The translations under genes and the position numbers were made by a program. Shown in pieces: positions 10,237 through 22,158 of a stretch of 60,000 bases of DNA (the stretch's first letter is position 1; each line of letters begins with the position of its first letter). The DNA is from Tubulanus polymorphus (lineage: Eukaryota; Nemertea; Palaeonemertea; Tubulaniformes; Tubulanidae). The DNA is taken from contig NC_134027.1 in assembly GCF_964204645.1 (NCBI RefSeq), forward strand, positions 4,082,485-4,142,484. Direction: 5' to 3'. The notes below the pieces were generated by a model that was not told the origin of the DNA, searched no databases, and saw only the letters and a list, made by a program, of their open reading frames with translations.

Positions 10237-10535
10237 ACAAATAACAACCAATCCCGCTGATATATTATGTATATATCTCTAGATTGCATGAACAATATCA
10301 GTTTTCGTTATCCATTTCTTTAGTTTTTATCATCATCACATAAGATACTAGTGTTACAGTCATACAGCGTGTCAGTGTACGAAAATGTACTACCCGTATT
10401 TCTATTGTCAACAGTCACGAATTATTGGCCAAATTTGAGGTTTTTGCCATGAATCGACTTTTTTTATGAAGGTGACACTTTACTGTAATCAACGTCTGGT
10501 AACATAAGCAATTTGAATAGTGTAGTAATGTGGAG

Positions 10536-10562
10536 TGAGCCCCCCCAACACCCCCCCCCCCC
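10536..10562. repeat. Poly-C tract
   Basis: A run of nearly pure cytosines (AGCCCCCCCAACAC followed by more than ten C). It is a simple repeat and prone to length variation. Confidence 0.8.
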
Positions 10563-10668
10563 ATGGTATGTCTGTCTGTCAACATGATTGCATTTATCTG
10601 GGTCTTTGAAGTTTGTCTGGAACTTGGTCTCATGTGGTGGTACCTTTATAAACGAAGCACTAGGGTGC

Positions 10669-10778
10669 ATGGATACTGTTACAAAAATTCACCTGTTTTA
10701 CTGTATTGTAGGTCGTGCAATATTAGAGCGATTCGCGCATACAATAAAAGGCAAATACTCACGAACTAGAAGTAGGAA
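10669..10778 (+). CDS. Weak candidate phase-2 first exon, basic C-end
   Basis: ATG (+4 G) opens 36 codons ending AA|GTGAGAAT, phase 2. The peptide has a hydrophobic middle (HLFYCIVGRAILERF) and a basic end (IKGKYSRTRSRK). It fits the phase of the larger first-exon series but lies far upstream, and the neighbouring sequence (poly-C, overlapping ORFs on both strands) looks like a transposon remnant. A TATAAA at 10647 is too close to serve this ATG. Confidence 0.2.
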
Positions 10779-12448
10779 GTGAGAATTCTTCACTTGATAT
10801 GAAGTAGCTATCCCGATGAGGAAACTGCCATATCTAGATATTGACCGAAATATTAGTTGCAGTCTTTGAAACATTCGTAGTGGATGCTGTTATATCTGTT
10901 ATATCAAAAATTCATGCCGACTATGTGAATTTTTGCTTAGGCCTATACTATCTAAGGGGTTTAGGATTATAAGGGAGTGGGTTCACTCTCAGGTACTGTC
11001 GGCTTGATATGAGGTATATGATGAATCAATTTTCATACTGTCTGAACATATTTTAAGTCAAAATCTCTTAGGAAATACTTCAATCAATTTGTTTGTTTTT
11101 CAACAGCAATTTTCGGAAGGGTACTCGGCCGAAATTCCGAAACTCACCCCCTAAATCTATCACCTATTAAAGAAGACAAATTTCATTATTTTCCCTGTTC
11201 AGGTTTAGTAAGATGAGCTACGTAGATGTTTGATCTATGATATCACGTGGAAGAATAAAAACCTTCATCCTACTTCGGTTATAGATGATAAACTAATCTT
11301 AGATTATCCTTAATTTATCATCGTTAATCACCTGATGCAGCGGCGGCAGCAGCAGCAGCTGCAGCTTCCCTCTCGACCGTGACATCAGCAGCATCAATTC
11401 TCACCCAGCGTTGAGTGTCATAAGTTCATCACCGATCTCGATCTAACTGAGGATGACGCGTGTTTCATATATCGCTGTTAATTATTAGGTTTATTATAGG
11501 TTCGATGAATAGATATATTGAAATTGATTTTCTTCATTGTCCTGCACAAGTTATGAATCAGTTTACGATCAGACTGTGCAAGAGATGAATTATTAAGACA
11601 ATGTCTGATATCTTGTTGTTTATTGAGACGAGATCGATTCCCTTTAGATTTTTCCTGGAGTAGTTAAGTGCGTATAGTTCAGATGGCAGCACTGACTGTG
11701 TTACAACGCTTAGTCCTGCTCTGATATGTTCTCGTCTTTTTCTCATGTTTAGCCCCCTATAAACGGTTCTTCAGTTTATGGTTGGCATGTTTTTCTACTG
11801 TTCAAGTATGTTTTTTACCAGCGGTATAATACTTATATGTATTAGTACATACAACAGCGTGATACCGCGGAAACATATGAGATTATATAAATCCAGAGGG
11901 GATAATCAATAGAGATAATGCAGATTAGTAATATTATCGGGTGGATGTCTCTTTATTGATGCGCAGTGTCCGTTCCCAGGCACTCTCAAGCGGCTTACAG
12001 AGAATTTACCGAAAACAAATATCTAGCCAATTTATACAGAATCTAGATGCGGTTGAATCAAGTTCTAGTTCATTGTGTGGATTTCGATCGAATTCTCGTG
12101 AAAAATCGATATAAAAACGGTCGAAAGGTTCGCGTTTTTTTTTTTCGGCTAGATGATCAGAAATAGGTTTTGTGGATCAATAAGCGATCAATACCTGTCA
12201 AACTGTATTGACGTCATGCGCTGTGTCTATTCAATAGTTCACATACATTTGATAGTCACAGTGGGACTGTGTACCAGACACTAACCAATTATTGTAACTA
12301 CGTTATAAGGCTAAAATCCGAAATCACCAACACAATTTGGGGCAATGATTTTCGGCGAACGCGTGGTATTAGATGAAAAGGCCAGACGGCTAAAAATTGA
12401 ATATCAATAACGTCTGATGAATATTATTGATGTGGTTTATATAGGTCT

Positions 12449-12661
12449 ATGTTGTATAGTAAGGTGACGGTTGCTGATCGCGTAGAATATTCCGATTGCG
12501 TAATCTTAATCCCGTCTCATCTCGCAACGCGATGGTTTTTCCGATGTCGATTTAGAGATATCACTAGTACAGAATACGATGAAATTGGTTTTTGTATATT
12601 TGAATCGTCGTCGTTGGTGGCAGTCTCTGTAGGGTTTATTGAGTTGTCGGAATTTATATGA
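12449..12661 (+). CDS. Candidate 70-aa small ORF
   Basis: ATG opens 70 codons with unusually many CpG codons for this region (ACG, GCG, CGA, TCG, CCG), encoding MLYSKVTVADRVEYSDCVI and onward to a hydrophobic C-end (VAVSVGFIELSEFI). No domain, splice junction or promoter was identified. Codon composition is the only support. Confidence 0.2.
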   Translation: MLYSKVTVADRVEYSDCVILIPSHLATRWFFRCRFRDITSTEYDEIGFCIFESSSLVAVSVGFIELSEFI

Positions 12662-15479
12662 TTTATAATATGACCGAATTAGGCGATAAAGCCTGCAACT
12701 TCATATCCTGAGGGAAAATGAAAAATCTGAAAACCACTTGAGTTTGATAAATAATATTTTTTCAAGCTCATGATGTTACAACTGTATTTCTGCTTATGAA
12801 TGTTATTTTATTGTATATTTTGTGTATATACTGCTTGGGTTATAGTATGAAATTGCGATGACTTAATGTTTTGTCATTTTTAATTTTCTAGCTTTCAGAG
12901 GGCCCAGCGTGTCGATGAGGTAGGGTAATGCTAAAATGTTTTTCAAGTTGTAACGTTGTTTTAGGCTGAGCAACATTGCGCTTAGATAGAACACTGAACG
13001 AGGAATTTAGGTTAATTTTGGTGAAGCTTTTTCGAATTAGTTTTGAAAAAAATCATTGACTGTTATTAAAAAGAATGCTGCGAGATGAATAGTTCTGATG
13101 ATTTAGTATAGATGGCAGAATTGTCAATGTTGCTCGAGTCAATGCGTCAATGCGCTATCCAATCTTCCTTCATTTGAACACGCACCATTTTTTATGTCAC
13201 CACATTTTCAAATTTAATCATAATTTCAAATTTTCATGGTGTTTTTAAATGTGTCGTGATTTGAAACATTTTAGCCCTATCTTACATCATTGGCTTCGCA
13301 TTTCTTCAAAATATTTAACAATCAGTATTTTTCACTGCTATAAATATTGGTGACAGATTCGTGCAAATTCTTCTCTGTATTTTACTCATTAATTCCTTCG
13401 ATTTTGTTTATGACTTTCCTTCAATGTTGTATTTTCTCTCATAGAGAGCTCAGATGAATAAAGGGTGATGGGAAATATATCAATGTTGTTTTTCATTTCC
13501 TGCTTTTAGTTTTAGGTCTCGTAGTAACTGATGTATAATTTCCTGACTGCTAAGATATGAGCACTTTAAAATAGATATTCTTTTGCGTTTCATTACATTA
13601 CGATTCTATTAGAATCAAGCTGTTCTCCATCATGTGAGCAGATTTTTTTTGAAGAAGGTAAATGGAACTGACAAGAAACGACGAGATAAATGTGACAGCA
13701 TTCTAGAATAACACTACTGGGAGATAGTTAACCATTCCACGTTATCTGCAGTCAATCCGCTGTTGCATCTCATAGTGGATTTTACCCCGATTGAATACCG
13801 TGCAAAATAAATGAAATCTCAAAATTTCATTCCAAACGACACTGATATATTTTCTGCAATACTCACATCCCTGGAATATGATATGAATAGATAACAATGG
13901 TTTCTATGTGGCCAATTTTTTCTTAGTTCTGTTCATTTACTAAAAATCAGTTTTCCACAGAGAATTAGATGATTATCGGAATTGGATTGATAAGCACAGG
14001 TCATTGTAGCCACAAAACAATTTACAACCCTTATTATATTATGTAGGCCTATGTGTAGTTTACGTGGAAGCAATTTTCCTCATTGGTATTTTTTCGCGTT
14101 GAACACAAACCAGATTTGTATAATTTTGATTGGATGCTATACGCACGTATATCTTGTAAGTACGAAGTCGATATAAAATCTTTTAATTATCCAACTGGAT
14201 TTAGTTAGATATTTACTGCCTAAAATAACTCTCGGATAGAAAAACTTAATTACTTGAATTGGAAGCACCATTTCGGGAGCAGGGAATCCTACACCACTGT
14301 TTCTCAATAGGTTATTCAATTAGTAGATTAGACCAGGGACATTTAAAGTTAGCGATGATTTGTTTCCCCAGAGCTTATTCTGAAATTCCTGTGCAGACAA
14401 ATGAAATCACTTATCACAAACCAGTTGAGTAGAAAACTAGTTTAGCTGCCTGGCTAAACAGGAACAGTGAATGTCTGGTATTATTGTGGTGAATTGATTG
14501 CCACTTTTGGAAACTGCTTAGTAGGCAAAGTCAATTACCGCAAAAATCGATGTAAAAATATCAGTGTTAAGACTTCGATTTTGCTGATGGTTGTTGAAAT
14601 ACTGGAGATTGCTGCACGACAAAATCTCATAATAGAACGGCGAGACCGAACTGGATCAAAATCAGTTATCTTTCTAATTTCTTTATACCTGACCTTTATT
14701 TCGTGCTCATGGACCTTTAGATCTCATTTCCTCTTGGATCATTTTCAGAAAAAAAAATATAGATGTATTACTTTTTGAAGCACTGGACTTTCTGTATGGT
14801 GTAATGGCTAAATGGCATTAATAACAAGAGCTGTGATAAGGACAACTTCTTGTTTGGTATCGTGATGCCAAAATGGGAAAAGAAAATATGCTTTTGGTGA
14901 AAAACTTCATTTCATCTAGCTTGTTACACAAATTACATATTCGCAAGAAGCTTCATAAAATCATGTCAAGTTTTGTTTGTGTCTGGGAGAGTGAAATGTT
15001 TGCTTTTAATCTGTAGCTTCTGCACACATGAATATAGATATGCTACTATGTGAAGGGTTTGTCAAGCATTCATAATCTTCAGATTCAGACCAAGGAGGCA
15101 GGTTTTTCTCGCTAAAATGATGCTGTCATTAGAAGAAGGTGTGCCATCCACCATTTTGGGATTACTGTCGACTGCAATATTCATAGATCCAGATGAATTT
15201 ACTCGGAATCAGAAAGTTCTAATTGTGTTATGGCAGACATGAACTTATAAAAATCCCTTAAGACTTGTAAGTATATTTCTGAAGGATTTGTGGAGTCAGG
15301 GCTTTTATACGAAAGCTATTACAAATGATCAATATCTTATTGAATAGAATCAATACATCAATATATATATGCCCTAATGGGGATTCACTTCCATTAACTG
15401 ATAAAACAAGTTTCTTTATATCCATTTCGAGCAAGCGTTGAAAGTTTAGCTTGTGTTAATTTCAATGCTTTTTACCCAA

Positions 15480-15840
15480 AGGCTTATAGGTCTCGATGGG
15501 TATTGTCATTGTCTGTCCATCCATCTGTCCAAGAAAATACTCTTCTTTCCGAACAGAGTATAGTTCTTGAAGAAGAGTTCATATTTTTGGAAGGTTTATG
15601 CTATAAAGGATTATACGATGCTTATTGATTTTGGCCATTGCCTCATTGAAGATGGCTGACTAGTGGCCATATTTAATTGTTAACGCAATACAAGTTGCAG
15701 TTTTTGAAGTAGAGGTTTTCCCCTCTATCAGAAATATGCTTGATAGCTAAAGTTCCATATCAATTTTGGTAATAGGCCCGTTCAAGATGGCGGACTGGCA
15801 GCCATATAAGATCCTGTCAATTCCTACAGGGTGCAGCGCT
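15480..15840. repeat. Diverged dispersed repeat with two internal units
   Basis: Two related segments of about 50 bp recur: around 15630-15680 (GATTTTGGCCATTGCC, then AAGATGGCTGACTAGTGGCC) and 15760-15812 (AATTTTGGTAATAGGCCCG, then AAGATGGCGGACTGGCAGCC). This AAGATGGC-GAC-GGCCAT style is common in old non-autonomous repeats of invertebrates. The class is not determined and the ends are approximate. Confidence 0.4.
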
Positions 15841-17883
15841 AAAAATCGAGCGGTCATGTTTGCATGAAAGATGTCTGTTATGCATTAATTATCAATGATA
15901 TCATTGATTTCTGAGCGGGAGTTGATTTTGGGTTCTAGGCAGGTATTCGATATGTGAATAATTTCTCGTGTTGATTTCGTCGTAAATCTTCGACGCAATT
16001 AAACATTGATTCATCACGAGATTCGTATGATGAAGTTGAGCTTGATGAAGTGTTAATGTTGAAAATGAATTGAATAAGATGTAAGAATATCGAATTTATT
16101 CGTTTTTAAAAAGATCAAGTTTATATCGAGGACAAGTTTAGGATGCTTCGCTGAAAACTCTGGATTCATCGGTGTGCTGAAATATGAAACATCAGGCAAT
16201 ATTGAATGAGGATTATATGCGATAAAGGTCATTTAGAAGAGGCTCGTGGTAGTCTCATGTTTACCTTCGTTTTCAAAACTTCATCTCTGAAAGAGCCCTT
16301 TTATCATCTGTATATCATCGGCCAGAGATTGGATTTCATTCAGCTCTTCCTAATGGATGTATGTAATTCGGAAAGGTATCATCGCATGATTAAACATGAG
16401 GCAATGCTGACTGGGTATATAAGCTCGGTATAAGATTTCTCGACATTTCCCGCAAAAACATCATCTCGTAACTCCTGAGCTCTCAGTCAAACTATGACAC
16501 AAATTACCAGTATGCGTTTCACAAAAATGTCGAAAAAAACATTTTACAATATTCTGTAAATCAAATCCGTCTATGCTTCATGTTGTATGCGTTGATAGCT
16601 ATAAGAGAATCATCCCAATAGACTGGACTGGGTTTGAAGTTGCCTGGTTGGAATATGGAAAGAGAGTCTCAAGAGATGACATTTGCTACCGATTATATAT
16701 TCGCTATTTTGATTGATATGTATGAATAGTCGAGCGAAATGTGTGTATCCCATAAATACTTTTTTTCATATTGCCTATTTCAAGGCCGGTTGGATATTTA
16801 GATCATATTGGATCTTTTTATTAGATAATTTATCATACTTTTGACAAAAACTGTACAGTAGAGACTTTCAAATATGAAGAAACCTGTCTTTCAAGGGATT
16901 TACAGATTTACCATGTGGCAATTCATCATTTCAATGTTATGATATGAGTGTATGTAGCTGGCGACCATTTTCAATTTGTGTATGACATGAACGATGGCAA
17001 GATTTCTGCGTATGAACGAGGTGTTTTTAATTCTTATGACTACAAGAATGAATATCATCACGTCGAAGATTGATGTTATCACTTGTGATGTACTTAATAA
17101 ATATACCTTTCATTTATATCTACTAATTTCGTATTTATATGGTGTCTCGGTGGTCCTTCGTTTTGGTTATCAAAAATTAGGCTAACTATTGACATTTTCT
17201 CATATACTGCCTGATTTGGATTATTCCGAGAGAGATGGTATTTGTAGTTACTGAATCTATGTCGTGAAAATGTCCTGCGATGATAAGAAGAGTCTTTCAT
17301 CTTTACTAATGTTCACAGTGTCATGTGAACGAGACAATCTTCTGTGATCGATGATATACGCAGAGATGTATGAAACAGGGCTAGAGAAAGACTAGGATTG
17401 ATTTCATATAGGGTCTCATCTCTGAAGGATTAGCTGAACAAGTGTTCGATGCGCTTGTCTTGTACAAACAACCGTATGAAAACTGACAGAATATTCTACT
17501 GCCTTTTTCATCCATTGCAAGATCTGTTTCATAAATTCAGTGGCGTTGGGAGTGCAGAGACTGCAGCGGCAATGATTTACTGAATGACGTTTTTTTTTCT
17601 TTGAATACCACATTTTTGAAGAAATTAGGTAAATTCGCCGCGGCAATATTTAGAACCTTAGATGCTGCGGCAATCAAAATTTGATTCCAACGCCTGAGAT
17701 TGATGTTTTTTTCATGCTTCGAGGTATCTATCGAAGCTGAGTATTGTAGGTTCGATCATTGTCAAAACCTAGCGACTCATGAAAATTTGAAACCCATCAC
17801 TATCAACCTTCTTCCAACTGGTCACTTCTTCATACTAATTTTTATCAAATATTTTTACCAAGTGACGAATCTAGCAAAAAGTG

Positions 17884-18188
17884 ATGGTGATCATCCTGCA
17901 ATTTCTGCTTTGCGCTATGTTCTATCGGACAATGATCATTCCCTTCAGAAATCATAAGGCTTCCCAGGGCCTAGTAATGTTTATGGATTATATCCAGGAT
18001 GTGTCAGATGAGCACCGTCTTTCAGAAATCTCTCATATATCCGAAGACAGTACACGGATGGTTCATATGATTTTTTCTGACTATCGACAGAATTACCGAA
18101 CATACGGACGATTCAATTCTATCACCAGAGACAATATATTAGACTGTTACACGAATACATTGAACTGTTCATATAACCATCGCTTCAG
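17884..18188 (+). CDS. Candidate phase-2 first exon, ~101 codons
   Basis: This is an open frame from ATG 17884 to a consensus donor TTCAG|GTAATT at 18188/18189, leaving in phase 2, after which the frame stops. The N-terminus is hydrophobic (MVIILQFLLCAMF), though translation may start at a later ATG (FMDYIQDVSDEHR). The rest is polar and protein-like (SEISHISEDSTRMVHMIF, then NYRTYGRFNSITRDN). It ends FNHRF-type in AG, so the residue completed by the next exon would be Arg or Ser, as for the exons at 57621 and 59775. The stop directly after the donor is expected for a phase-2 GTAA donor and is not separate evidence. No domain is recognised. Confidence 0.3.
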
Positions 18189-19259
18189 GTAATTTGTCAA
18201 GTCATTAATCGATGCTTCTCAGACATCAGACACATTCCTCAAACATCCATCAATTTATAGGACGTAATGTATTCGCGTAGTCGTGTTCAGACATAGCGCT
18301 TCGTGCTAGAATTGACACAATCAGACAGTAATTTAATATCTGAAGATTATTCATTGAGTTTCAACGTTACCAGCATCTGAATCAACTTCAGCTAGAGGAG
18401 AGTTAATATTAACCGGGTATCTTCATGATTCTCTAATTCATTTGATTTCCTTCATCCCAGTGATTTCTATTAGATAAAGCGCGAATACTTGTCTTAAATG
18501 ATGTTTAATCTTATGTTTTAAAGTATTTTATTGCTATTTCGTCTTTTTCACACATTAAGAATCGACCCAGTTAAGCGCGTCTAATTTAGCTCTAGGCTTA
18601 ATGTATATATCGGATGATAAACATTTGACGACATTTTCGTCTCAAGGGTAAATTGATTTAGGGTACGTTGTGACGTTTCAATCTTGTAACAGGAGATTCT
18701 GCGTCAGCGAGAATAAATGAATACGAGAAAGAAGAGATATCCAGTAAATAGCTTTTTCTAGCTTACAGTTGAATTCACCTTGTAGATAGATCGTGTTTCT
18801 CTTGCGTTGTGTATGATATCTCGGTTATGATGCTAATGGAGTGTACCAACTCGTGAATTCAACAGTCGATTTGCATTAGATTTGACAATATAAAATAACA
18901 GGATTGATATTTAAGGACGCATGTTCTTCAGGGGGGGAACACAATCATCCTGTATCAATTTGGATGATTAGATTGTTCTTCCCAGAAAAATGTCTGGGGT
19001 TGACAAAGCATGAAATTGATAATCTGAAAAAGAATCGGTTGTATTACAAACTGAAACATTCATCGGTAGGAAATAGCAAATGAAAAAGAATTCGACACAA
19101 AATCTTTACTAAGAAACAATCCCTAACATACTAACTCAAGTCATAATATCTAATGAATTTTATACATATACACGTTAATTTCTGCGTTATCCAAAAGCCA
19201 TGACTATTTATAATTGGTTTGATATCAATGCAAAAAATTCAAACCTATTGTTCCAATAA
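18189..19259. other. Intron-like stretch; nothing recognised
   Basis: AT-rich sequence with no supported ORF, repeat or promoter signal on either strand. Confidence 0.4.
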
Positions 19260-19345
19260 AATGCCCAGCCCTTCCATGGTTTGAATCTGGGACACCTATG
19301 TAGAAAACCAGTGTGCTAACCACTACACAAATGAGTCGTGGTAGG
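19260..19345 (-). mobile_element. tRNA-derived SINE head
   Basis: On the minus strand GTGTAGTGGTTAGCACACTGG (19308-19328) matches the A-box and D-arm region of the Asp/Glu/Lys-type tRNAs. AGATTCAAACC (19278-19288) matches a B box, at typical spacing. The acceptor stem does not fold as a functional tRNA and sequence continues beyond it, so this is an internal pol III promoter of a SINE rather than a tRNA gene. The body and 3' end are not delimited. Confidence 0.55.
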
Positions 19346-19649
19346 ATATTTTGTTTGAAAGTTTGTCCTGTATGAGACCAGATGTCATTGTGGTGACCAA
19401 TCAGGCTTGGGAGCTGGATTCACTAGCAATACCATTATCAATCTTCCAGTTCCATTCCAAAAGGGCAAATTGCATATTTTGGCAAAAAAATTCTTGTAAT
19501 TACGAAGCCACTAAGCAAATATTAAGGAACTGAAATATTAAGGAACTGAATTACTTCATAATCCAAATTTAGCAATTCATTGGACCATATTATTCTAACA
19601 GGTATAAAATAGTATGTGAAAATTGTTGCTGAACCGAAAAACGGCATTT

Positions 19650-19782
19650 GGGATCATTCATTCATTACGTACGCATGAAATTTGACCACCTTTTTGGCCA
19701 TTTTTTCATATACATTAAGCATAACAGTACGCAATTGCACTTACCCCTCCCCTAATGTGTACGTGAATAAATGAATGATCCC
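19650..19782. mobile_element. MITE, 133 bp, terminal inverted repeat GGGATCATTCATT
   Basis: The left arm (19650-19675) and the reverse complement of the right arm (19756-19782) match almost throughout (GGGATCATTCATT, then ATT/ACGTAC) with one indel. The interior is noncoding. Flanks show at most a TTT duplication. It is a non-autonomous DNA transposon; similar GGGATCATTCA ends are familiar from MITEs of several invertebrates, but the family is not assigned. Confidence 0.7.
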
Positions 19783-20184
19783 TTTGGTTTTTAAAGAGGG
19801 ACGGCTGCATTTAGTTACTTGTCAATTCAAAAGACGTACTTAAATCTCTGAAGAATGAATTTAACCTCAGGCACTGCATTATTTCATCAACCTTTCATTT
19901 TCAATTGCTCTTAAATCCATTTACATATGGACAATTGCTATGGGGCATCTGTTGAATTGGATTTCTGATGGGTTCTTTCACTACTGTACTTTATTACAGA
20001 AATTATTCTAGATATCAATTAACAGTAAAAGAGATATCTCTGAAAAAGGAAAGGTGAATTTACTTGAAACTTGCCTATATCAGAAATACTCTTTGCCGAT
20101 AATAGATATCAGAAAAAAATTAGTTTTGTAAGATAAGTGTTGAGTATCCATTATCAGTTAATGTGAAAGGTTACAAACACATTT

Positions 20185-20439
20185 TCATCTCGATATTGCT
20201 TCATCAGGTAAAATTGCCAGCAATATCTGATCAGAACATGAAGAATAATCTTTATCTGCCAGATACAGGTTTATATATACATTTTTTATTGATTTCTCCT
20301 CTTCGACTAACTGATGAAGAGTCAGGTATTCAGCGGGTTTAAACCATTTTTGCTTCGTCCCTGAATTCGTAGTAAGTTTGAAGTTAGTATTATAGTCTAG
20401 AAGGTATGGGGACTTTGCTAGCATCGATTGTGACAGAAT
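20185..20439 (-). CDS. Candidate terminal exon of a minus-strand gene
   Basis: Reading leftward, a good acceptor (TTTCACTGTTTCCTTGAAG) at 20440 opens a phase-0 frame of 84 codons ending in TGA. The first internal ATG is at 20424. The peptide has protein-like sections (KQKWFKPAEYLTLHQLVEEE, then VYINLYLADKDYSSCSDQ and LLAILPDEAIS) with balanced charge. I do not recognise a family and see no upstream exon. It may instead be a processed fragment. The support is splice signal plus composition. Confidence 0.3.
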   Translation of the reverse strand: MLSQSMLAKSPYLLDYNTNFKLTTNSGTKQKWFKPAEYLTLHQLVEEEKSIKNVYINLYLADKDYSSCSDQILLAILPDEAISR

Positions 20440-20653
20440 CTTCAAGGAAACAGTGAAAGCAGTGAAGCTGAGTGGATATTGAATTGATTAGCTTCGTCCC
20501 TATTTGCCATCAGTAACAGCAGTCTGTGATGTATTGGTTAAATTGGTAAAGCAACTGAAGTTGACATTATCGGTGAAATTCATCATCTCCCTTGTCGAAC
20601 ACATGAACTTATCTTTTCTTTTACTGTGGCAACTTCTATATCTCAGATTGGAT

Positions 20654-20711
20654 CATTTTGATGATCAAATGTAAATGATGTTAATTTTGATGATCAAATG
20701 TTGATGATGTT
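20654..20711. repeat. Short tandem repeat, two units of about 29 bp
   Basis: ATTTTGATGATCAAATGT followed by a GATGATGTT-type tail occurs twice in direct succession. The core TTTGATGATCAAA is itself palindromic. Confidence 0.6.
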
Positions 20712-20926
20712 TCATCTATTTAGTTGTCAATATCATCCCTCTGATCCAGTCATCGTTTTTCAATCTATCTTCTCCATCAGTTTCTCCTTCTACTTGCTAG
20801 ACTAAAATGAATATGTATATGTTTTTTCACCTTGAATATGGAATGAATATTATACTGAGAGTTGTTACGGATGAAGAGTCATGTTGCAGGTGTCTGATGC
20901 GTCTAGGAGGCTGAGCGCTGTTCGAG

Positions 20927-21157
20927 ATGAGTGCAGAGATGAGCGTCGTGGTGGTTGGTGCATCTCAGCTCAGTTCAGTCTCTCTCCGTTCACTCCGTTC
21001 TCTTGCTGCATTAGCTCGGTTAATCTCTTCCAGTTTGCTGGAAAGCGCGGCTCAAAAAACTGTCAAAACTCTGGATACAATTTCCATCAATTTACTCGGA
21101 TGTCGCTTTCATTCTAACGGGATTATACATCGCCGAATTACTGATGTCGAAAAGTGA
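20927..21157 (+). CDS. Candidate 76-aa small ORF in a locally GC-rich stretch
   Basis: ATG with purine at -3 opens 76 codons rich in Ser, Leu and Ala (MSAEMSVVVVGASQLSSV, then RSLAALARLISSSLLESA). The stretch is clearly more GC-rich than its flanks, and an overlapping frame (20881-21117) is also open, so composition rather than selection could explain both. A 5'-UTR or promoter interval is an equal alternative. No domain is recognised. Confidence 0.25.
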   Translation: MSAEMSVVVVGASQLSSVSLRSLRSLAALARLISSSLLESAAQKTVKTLDTISINLLGCRFHSNGIIHRRITDVEK

Positions 21158-21330
21158 TCAATACTGGAATTGTGATTTCCACGTTTTTAAATTCTTAGTT
21201 AATCTGAGATTGTTTCTTATCTGCTGACAATGAAGAAACAGCGAGTTGATTGATATTGTCGGTGGTATTGTACAGTATTCATCTGTTGACAATGGATTGT
21301 TAATGGATTATTGTTTGTCTATTGTTTCAG

Positions 21331-21360
21331 CTGTCTCTCCTCTCTCTCTCTCTCTCTCTG
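21331..21360. repeat. (CT)n microsatellite
   Basis: CTCTCCTCTCTCTCTCTCTCTCTG, a simple dinucleotide repeat. Confidence 0.8.
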
Positions 21361-22020
21361 CTAATAAACGACAATCCCATGCGGCTGTTCTGCCGGTGTT
21401 TCCATTCATAATTTGTTAACGGTTGCATGAGAGACTTCTGAAATCTGTTGTTTTTTGTTACCGAATGAAAAGGAATTTGTGTCGTTAAGTTTGGTTCGAA
21501 ATGACTCTTGAGACTTGTTGGAATATACGTTGAATGTATGAAGTATTGATGGAGACAGATTTTAGTCGCTACTGGCGGAATATCAGTTATCACATGCAGT
21601 CCAGACGAGTCCAGATGGTAGAATGCTGAAAGCCGTCAGCCGCATGGATATCATTACTTGTTGGAAACTGTAGGTGCTGAGGTTGTCAACCGTCACTTGT
21701 TGGTTTATATGTGGGTGATTTGTGGGAGTTTCAGACGTCTGAAAGAAGGATAAGCTGTTTATAAATATCATTGTTACGGTGATTTTGAATGTTATTTTGG
21801 ATTCACTTATTGACTCGTTAACCCGTATTTCAAGGTCCAGAGTTTATGCACGTTATTATTAGTAGACTATCATTGTTGACATCTTACGATAAAAGATTAT
21901 TGTTGGTAGTATTTAGAATTCATCTGTTGAACTTAAACGGTGAAAGAAGTCTATTGATGTGAATCGGCACGACAGAAACTTTTAGATATATATTTATCAA
22001 ATTGTGGTAATGGCTACAAC

Positions 22021-22028
22021 TATAAAAC
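22021..22028 (+). promoter_or_regulatory. TATA box for the exon at 22064
   Basis: TATAAAAC lies 43 bp before the ATG. A start near 22050 would give a very short 5' UTR. Inferred from motif and spacing. Confidence 0.35.
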
Positions 22029-22063
22029 AGTAAGAAGAACGAGACTTTAAACAATATATCAGG

Positions 22064-22158
22064 ATGATGATTCGATGTTGCGTAAACCCGTCATTCATCG
22101 GGTCTTTGACGAGCCTAGATGATCCGCGTCTATCCATCATGAGTCTGGATTATTACGA
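22064..22158 (+). CDS. Candidate alternative first exon, MMIRCC N-terminus
   Basis: Two adjacent ATGs open 31 codons ending at GA|GTAAGTAA, a near-perfect donor, in phase 2. The peptide starts MMIRCCVNPSFIGSLTSL and ends near RLSIMSLDYY; a G or A in the next exon would complete Glu, a pyrimidine Asp. The Cys-Cys pair beside Arg near the N-terminus resembles palmitoylation sites on membrane-targeted isoforms (the dual-cysteine start of CaV-beta2a is a known case), and SLDDPRLSIMS offers Ser phosphorylation sites. CpG-bearing codons (CGA, CCG, ACG, CGT) stand out against the AT-rich flanks. A TATA box sits at 22021. It shares splice phase with exons at 40345, 45356, 57621 and 59775, which suggests one common acceptor exon right of the window. 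There is no transcript evidence. Confidence 0.45.

Larger units (their letters stand above)
10779..17883. other. Gene-poor stretch
   Basis: Seven kilobases with no supported gene. It contains a short trinucleotide (CAG/GCA) run near 11341, a possible small ORF at 12449, and a degenerate repeat at about 15480-15840. ORFs at 14467-14778 and 16206-16433 lack any supporting signal. Donor-like sites (for example GTAAGTACG near 14157 and GTAAGTAT near 15269) have no convincing coding exon before them. Confidence 0.4.

Noticed and set aside
14467-14778. 103-codon frame with a hydrophobic middle
   Set aside because: No true ATG at the start, poly-A interruption near the end, no splice logic.
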